A stretch of DNA of 64,000 nt from Bedellia somnulentella (taxonomy: Eukaryota > Arthropoda > Insecta > Lepidoptera > Bedelliidae), in contig OY755184.1 of NCBI GenBank assembly GCA_963576735.1, positions 5,394,001 through 5,458,000 of the forward strand, read 5' to 3'. The notes under the pieces are model-generated. The model did not search any database. It was not told where the DNA came from and saw only the letters and a program-made list of their open reading frames with translations. Position 1 is the first letter of the stretch, and every line of letters begins with the position of its first letter. Positions 59,231 through 64,000 of this stretch are shown here, in pieces. The position numbers were made by a program, and so were the translations under genes.

Positions 59231-62200
59231 GTAAGTAAAACCACGGTTAATATAAAACTATACTAGGTAAAAAATATGCAGTTTGAAGTAATTTTCTGGC
59301 AAATTAAATATATTGTTTCTTTTAAGACATTAAGTCATAACTATGTGTAGCAAGTTGGTTACCTCTGAAGGAAAACCTCGTGCTGTGTAGTGTCGGCTTA
59401 GAATAGCACTACCCCATTTCTTCCGGTGGGTGAACGTTCGACTAACGGTATTGGGGCTATTAAGGGATTTTTGGGCGATGCGGATGGAGACCCATTACCT
59501 TTATTTCACCATCTTTACCCCACTCAACTTTCCAAAAGTGGCTGGGGAATTTCTAATTCCTTAGCTCTGGCTACCCCTTTTAGGGATTTATAGCTATGAG
59601 TATATGTATGTATGTATGAAAACCTCGTAAGGAACAGTAAACCAAGTAATAAAGTTACAAAGCGCTGATGAACATGATACAGAACTTACATTATTGAAAA
59701 GTGCCTTATCACTGAAAGAGACCTCTTCCAGACATCCTTTGGATGGTAAAGTCATTAATGAATGGTTAACGATAGGTAGATGAACATGACGTAGAGGAAT
59801 TAAAGTCAAAGTACCTAAGTAACTTTAGGGCTTTTTAAGTGAAGATTTCGGGCGATGTTGAGATCCATCATCAACCATCGTATAATTTGTAAACTTTTCC
59901 TTGCTTTACTTCAAAAATAGGGTAAGGAATAAAATTTTCTTAAGCTCTGACTTTCTACTTTTGGGAGTTAAAGTCGTGATATGTATGTATAAGCTGGCTA
60001 CTTAGCGTTTTTCGTTTTAGCAGAAAATCCCAAAAATTCTAACTATACTTAAAATAAATCTATAGAGAGGTCAATTCTGTATATTAAATATATTTCCAAA
60101 ATAACTATCAGAGGGTGATTAATGATCGATAGTCGATACTGATGCCAAAAATGCAATCAGTAAAATTTTTGTCTGTCTGTCTGTCTGTCGGTTTGTATGC
60201 TCCTTGTGGAAACAAAAACTACTCGACGGATTTAAAACGAAACTTGGTAGAATTATTCTTCATACTCCTGGGCAGGTTATAGTGGTGCTTTTCAGCAGAG
60301 TAGTGAAGGGGAATTCTGGGAAAACGGGGAAGTTACTCAATTTTTTAAGCACCCGTCGCGTGTGCAGCCTTAAGGGTTACAGTTACATAGAAATCATGTA
60401 TCACGGAAATATTCTACATGAAATTGTCTAAAAAATATCCCACAGCAGCATATGTCTATCTTTTATGGTTAACTCACAATAACACGTGTAACTCCTGATA
60501 GCTTAGCAGTTCGGAGCATCCTGATTATATTTGTTTACTCTTACGTTTAAAGTTCTCTCGATCATTTCTCATTTAAAAAAGTTTACATTGTTACCTATTC
60601 AATAAAAAAAGAATCATAGACATCGGTATAGAAACACCAAACTTATACATGAAATAAGCCATCGTGTCCTGTCGTCGCACGTGAATATTGAATCATGCTG
60701 GATTATTTTTTAGTAATGGTTGCGCGGGCAAAAGATAACTGTGAGTGTATGTATGATTTATGCAAGATTTGTAACTCTGATTGTTTGTTTGCATGGGTTT
60801 ATTTTCGGAGATACTGAACCGTTCGTTAAAGCGCTTTCACAAAGCTAAACTATTCAGGAATGCTATAAGTGGCGCTAAATTTCACAAAGCTTCGAGAAAA
60901 GATGTAGGTATATGGTTCCGTGCAGACACCAAACGGTCTGGTTTAGAATAAATAAAAACATATTAAGAGTTTCACTATCTCTCTGGCATTACTAACAAGG
61001 TACAATAATTGTTCATGGGTGAATTATCTTTCTGTAAATTGATATGATGTGTGTCAAAGGTGTGGTCGACATTTTGTAGCATAATGAGTAAACCATCGAA
61101 TAGCCGATTATGATAGTCGTTTACGAAATTGTGGCCACTTCGAGTGATTGGAAAACGAGTTTAGGTTATTCCTTCATTATATCACAGTTATATTTAAATT
61201 TACCTACATTCATATACTCACGGCTATAAATCCTTAAAAGGGGTAGCCAGACCTTCAGAATATTAACTCCTCAGCCATTTTTGGAAATTGAGTGGGGAAA
61301 GAATAGTAAAATAAAGGTTCTTGGTTATGGGTCTCCAACCGCATCGGCATCGCCCAAAATCCATTAAAAAGCCCCAATACCCTTATTCGCCTCTTACGTA
61401 CACCCACGGGAAGAATCGGAGTAGTGCTATTCTAAGCCTACACTACACAGTATTAAATTAACTTGAATAATACCCAATAGCTATTTACTTTTACAGCATT
61501 GCGGTCATGGCAACTCGAAAATGGTAAACAGATGTAAGGAGCTGTTAGAAAAATATCCGATTGCAGCGAACATACCTATGAAAAATCACAACTACACTCC
61601 GTTTTTGGTATCATTATTTTTATTTCTTTATAGTATATTTTTTTATCCTTTACATTTTATTTTTAAAAGACAACCTTAATAGCTCAGTTTAAATCCCGAG
61701 TCGGCGCCCTGATTACGTATCTTTAGCGACCACGATTGTAACGCAAGTTGCATAATTGTCGCTGTCAAAAGTGTCAAAACGCATACAAATTTATGACATT
61801 GACAGCGATAATCGTGCAACTTGCGACACAATCGTCAGGCGCAAAAGATACGTAATCAGGGGGCGGGCCTACACCAATGTACATTTTATCATCATCTGTG
61901 TGCTTAATTTATCATGGTTGTTAACGGTGAAGGAAAATATCGTGAGAAAACCCAAATTTCTTAATTGCACTTAGTCATGTGGGCTTAGTTGCACTACTAC
62001 TACCATAGTGGGTTAAGTTGTACTTATTCATGTGAAGTATAAATTTGCCGTGTAGTGCCGGCTTACAATATCACTACCCCTTTCTACACACGGGTGTCGT
62101 AAGAGGCGACTAAAGGAATGGGTCTTTTTAAAGTGGTTTTTGGGCGATGGGTTGAAGACCCATCACCAACGATACATTACTTCCACCATCTTCCACCCTA

Positions 62201-63821
62201 TCAACTTCAGGTCATATGTATGTTATTCATGTCACAATGTAGTCATAAAAAAATGGCGATAGGCCAGCCCCCTAACACATGAGTAGACTGGCCAAGCAAA
62301 ACGTTTGTGCTCTGAACACCAGTTAACAACAATATCACATAATGTTCAGAAGTATTAGTACCTCTACTACCCCTGCGGGGATATATGCCGTAAACGTTCC
62401 TTTAAATGTTTAATCAAAATGAACGTAGCAAAAGTCGAACTAATCATTAAATATATTACCAAAATCACCCTCCTCCTCTCTCTCTCTGCTATGCTATAAT
62501 GATAGTAAGTAGGTTTTTTATAATTTTTTGTATATTGCCTGTTTCAATATATACCAAGCGTCTCATTTTGCATGTGTTTTGGCAATCAATTAATATATCC
62601 TACTCCAAAAATGCTCTATTACCATTTTTTAAGATTTACATTATTATCTTTTTTTTATTTTACAGAGAGCTTGTTGGAATGGCTGTTTAGAATTGATAGA
62701 ATTCATGATTAATATAGGTAAGTTAATATAAAGTTGGACCAAGTCAGGTTACCGCTTAGTAACATTGAGGTCAAGAGCTAACAAGACTTAGGGCCCTTGT
62801 AGGCTAGGCCAATAATAATTTGTGTGAGCAATAATAACATGTAATCACTACTAGAAATCCCAAAAAGGCTAAGCCAGAGCTTCGGAATATTCCTCAGCCA
62901 CTTTTGGAAGTTGAGCGGGAAAAGATTGTTAAACAAAGGTTTTCTGGTGGTCTCCAACCGCATCGCCTATAGATAACTTAAAAAGCCCCAAGCCTCCCTC
63001 TTATTAGCCGCCTCTAATGAACTCCCACTGGAAGTAATGGGGTAGTATTTTCCTAAGCCGACACAGCAAATATGATAGATAGACTTTTAAAAAATAATTG
63101 TTTACTCTCGTTCTCATAATGTTGTAGAGTTTCTACTTTATTTACTTTAGGAGCTGATGTTACTCGTACTACCGATGCCGGCGAAGGACCCATATACTTA
63201 GTCACTTACCATCTGATCAAAACTAAGAGTCAAGATTTCTCAGCTTTAATGGTTCTTTTGGCAGCAGGTAAATGTGTATTATTTATCAATGTTAACAATA
63301 TTCTTTAACTCAGGTCGTAGTTTATGGATAATTTAATTTCAGCTGAGCAGATCACAGTTTTTTTTTGGACAATAATTAAGAAATAAATATTTTCCACATT
63401 TCTTTTACACAACGACGTTTTATCCCTAAAAAAATGATTGAGATTTTTAATGCACATTTTGGTAAAATTACAGGAACCGAAATGTGCATTAACATTTAAG
63501 TACGCTTACCTTGCAAAAGAGGTGTGGAAAATAATTATTCAAGATTTCCTTAGAACAAATGATAAAATATGTTAAGATTTAAGACTTAACTATTACTATT
63601 TCTTCAATATAATATTTTTAGGAGCAGACATTCAACAATCCCGTCGCGATGGAGTGAGAGCAGTGGACCTAGCATTTGCCCGGGGCCACACTCGGCTCGC
63701 TCGTTGGTTGCTCGCACAAACACCAACATTGGATATGCCGACGAGATCAACTTCCTTGGATCAGAATATAACCACTTATAGCTCCAGCTCCGAATATAAT
63801 TCTTTCTCTGAGAGAGGGTAG
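59048..63821 (+). CDS. Membrane-anchored ankyrin-repeat protein, complete, 5 exons
   Basis: Exons 59048-59230, 61497-61607, 62666-62717, 63151-63267 and 63622-63821 join in phase into 220 codons plus stop. Residues 7-24 (LTVIAILLTIVFILLISY) form a membrane segment near the N terminus. The rest is a short ankyrin domain: VEIHYAACHCGHGN, YTPFLRACWNGCLELIEFMI, GADVT, MVLLAAGADI and DGVRAVDLAFARGHTRLARW, with four to five degenerate repeats. A Ser/Thr-rich tail ends the protein. Ankyrin repeats bind other proteins; the partner is unknown and I do not recognise the ortholog. The gene is divergent from COASY. The start is the first in-frame ATG of the exon beginning at 59002; an out-of-frame ATG at 59010 gives only a five-codon ORF. 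Introns carry SINE1, SINE2 and a Helitron relative. Confidence 0.85.
59382..59618 (+). repeat. SINE1 copy, full length
   Basis: GCTGTGTAGTGTCGGCTTAG to GAGTATATGTATGTATGTAT; GAAAACCTCGT on both sides (59369, 59618) is a likely target duplication. Confidence 0.88.
59822..59985 (+). repeat. SINE1 copy, degenerate
   Basis: AACTTTAGGGCTTTTTAAGT ... GTCGTGATATGTATGTATAA. Confidence 0.55.
60041..60895 (+). mobile_element. Helitron relative, 3' truncated
   Basis: Aligns with 28006-28900 (ATACTTAAAATAAATCTATA, GATACTGATGCCAAAAATGC, TCTG repeat, AAACTACTCGACGGAT, AGCAGAGTAGTGAAGGGG). The CTAG end is not present. Confidence 0.75.
61208..61450 (-). repeat. SINE1 copy
   Basis: ACATTCATATACTCACGGCT to TTCTAAGCCTACACTACACA, with a small internal duplication CATCGGCATCGCC. 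Confidence 0.85.
61497..61607 (+). CDS. Ankyrin gene exon 2
   Basis: Acceptor CTTTTACAG and donor TTTTTG|GTATCA. Codes 62-98: HCGHGNSKMVNRCKELLEKY, NIPMKNHNYTPFL. Confidence 0.88.
61711..61860. mobile_element. Palindromic MITE in SINE2
   Basis: CCTGATTACGTATCTTT ... AAAGATACGTAATCAGG with arms of about 65 bp (GACAGCGA/TCGCTGTC inside). A diverged relative is at 40046-40190. Confidence 0.8.
62034..62222 (+). repeat. SINE1 copy nested in SINE2, with target duplication
   Basis: Flanked by TTATTCATGT at 62024-62033 and 62223-62232. Internally shortened near its 3' end. Confidence 0.85.
62666..62717 (+). CDS. Ankyrin gene exon 3
   Basis: Acceptor ATTTTACAG and donor ATATAG|GTAAGT. Codes 99-115, RACWNGCLELIEFMINI, the core of one ankyrin repeat. 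Confidence 0.88.
62850..63068 (-). repeat. SINE1 copy, somewhat degenerate
   Basis: CACTACTAGAAATCCCAAAA to TTTTCCTAAGCCGACACAGC. Confidence 0.75.
63151..63267 (+). CDS. Ankyrin gene exon 4
   Basis: Acceptor TTTACTTTAG and donor GCAG|GTAAAT. Codes 116-154: GADVTRTTDAGEGPIYLVTY, QDFSALMVLLAA. Confidence 0.9.
63622..63821 (+). CDS. Ankyrin gene exon 5 (last)
   Basis: Acceptor ATTTTTAG. Codes 155-220: GADIQQSRRDGVRAVDLAFA, RGHTRLARWLLAQTP, a Ser/Thr-rich tail, stop TAG at 63819. Confidence 0.9.
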
Positions 63822-64000
63822 TTGCGAATTTGCGGATACCTATGTTTTGTTTGTTCTATACATCAAAAGTAGTTAGAAAAATGCGTTTTGATTTTGTTTG
63901 CGTTGCATGTTATTTTTTTATTAGAAACATAATATAAAATACTAATCTCTTTGCTTTTCTTTCCCTGTCGAGCTTAAGTGGTTGCAAGGCGATGTGGTTG
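63822..64000. other. 3' UTR and downstream of the ankyrin gene
   Basis: No further gene. The last bases (AAGTGGTTGCAAGGCGATGTGGTTG) may begin another SINE1-like repeat that runs past the window edge. Confidence 0.4.

Larger units (their letters stand above)
61680..62400 (+). repeat. SINE2 copy carrying two nested insertions
   Basis: Pieces of one SINE2 lie at 61680-61710 (shortened head, TTTAAATCCCGAGTCGG), 61861-62033 (GGGCCTACACCAATG ... GTACTTATTCATGT) and 62223-62400 (TATTCATGTCACAATG ... GCCGTAAACGTTCC). A palindromic MITE and a SINE1 fill the gaps. Confidence 0.8.

Overview
This window is nuclear DNA of an insect, almost certainly a moth or butterfly (Lepidoptera). It is AT-rich, its genes are split by short-consensus introns, and at least half of it is interspersed repeats of types familiar from lepidopteran genomes. 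No bacterial, organellar or viral gene organisation is seen. Exon limits were worked out by hand from splice sites, reading phase and protein family knowledge. No alignment or database search was run.

Host genes. (1) 1537-2181 (-): complete single-exon ATG101, a subunit of the ULK/Atg1 autophagy kinase complex, with a perfect GTCACGTGAC (CLEAR/E-box) just upstream of its start. (2) 4424-15369 (-): first six coding exons of an S6 kinase-like AGC kinase (S6KL type), with an N-terminal Met-Gly-Asn and one GC-AG intron. The exons after the activation loop are not in the window. (3) 35912-37774 (-): a divergent ionotropic receptor whose first exon was not found. (4) 44833-57047 (-): the complete ten-exon bifunctional coenzyme A synthase (PPAT plus dephospho-CoA kinase, 538 aa), including a first exon coding a membrane anchor. 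(5) 59048-63821 (+): a five-exon, 220-aa membrane-anchored ankyrin-repeat protein transcribed divergently from CoA synthase.

Mobile DNA fills the rest. About 30 copies of one short retroposon (here SINE1) occur on both strands. A tRNA-derived SINE (SINE2) has about eight copies. There is a tRNA-like 310-bp unit, partly in tandem at 29.3-30.0 kb. Autonomous-type remnants are a CR1/Jockey-like LINE (40668-43512), an RTE-like LINE whose 3' tail matches SINE1 (51866-53005), a gutted LTR element (33822-35456), Helitron-type elements, a 4.4-kb DDE transposon remnant (18474-22873), a 1.9-kb TIR transposon (24428-26356) and several foldback or MITE families. Target-site duplications allow a relative order of insertion to be read at several nests.

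The most unusual structures are in the CoA synthase gene: an apparently identical inverted copy of exon 4 plus intron and half a SINE1 placed on the other side of exon 3, and a decaying tandem series of partial copies of exon 9. The 4.4-kb transposon and the 703-bp foldback at 6616-7318 share terminal motifs and probably belong to related families. I found no CRISPR array, operon or rRNA gene, and nothing I would call a new multi-gene system. The novelty lies in genome rearrangement and repeat biology.
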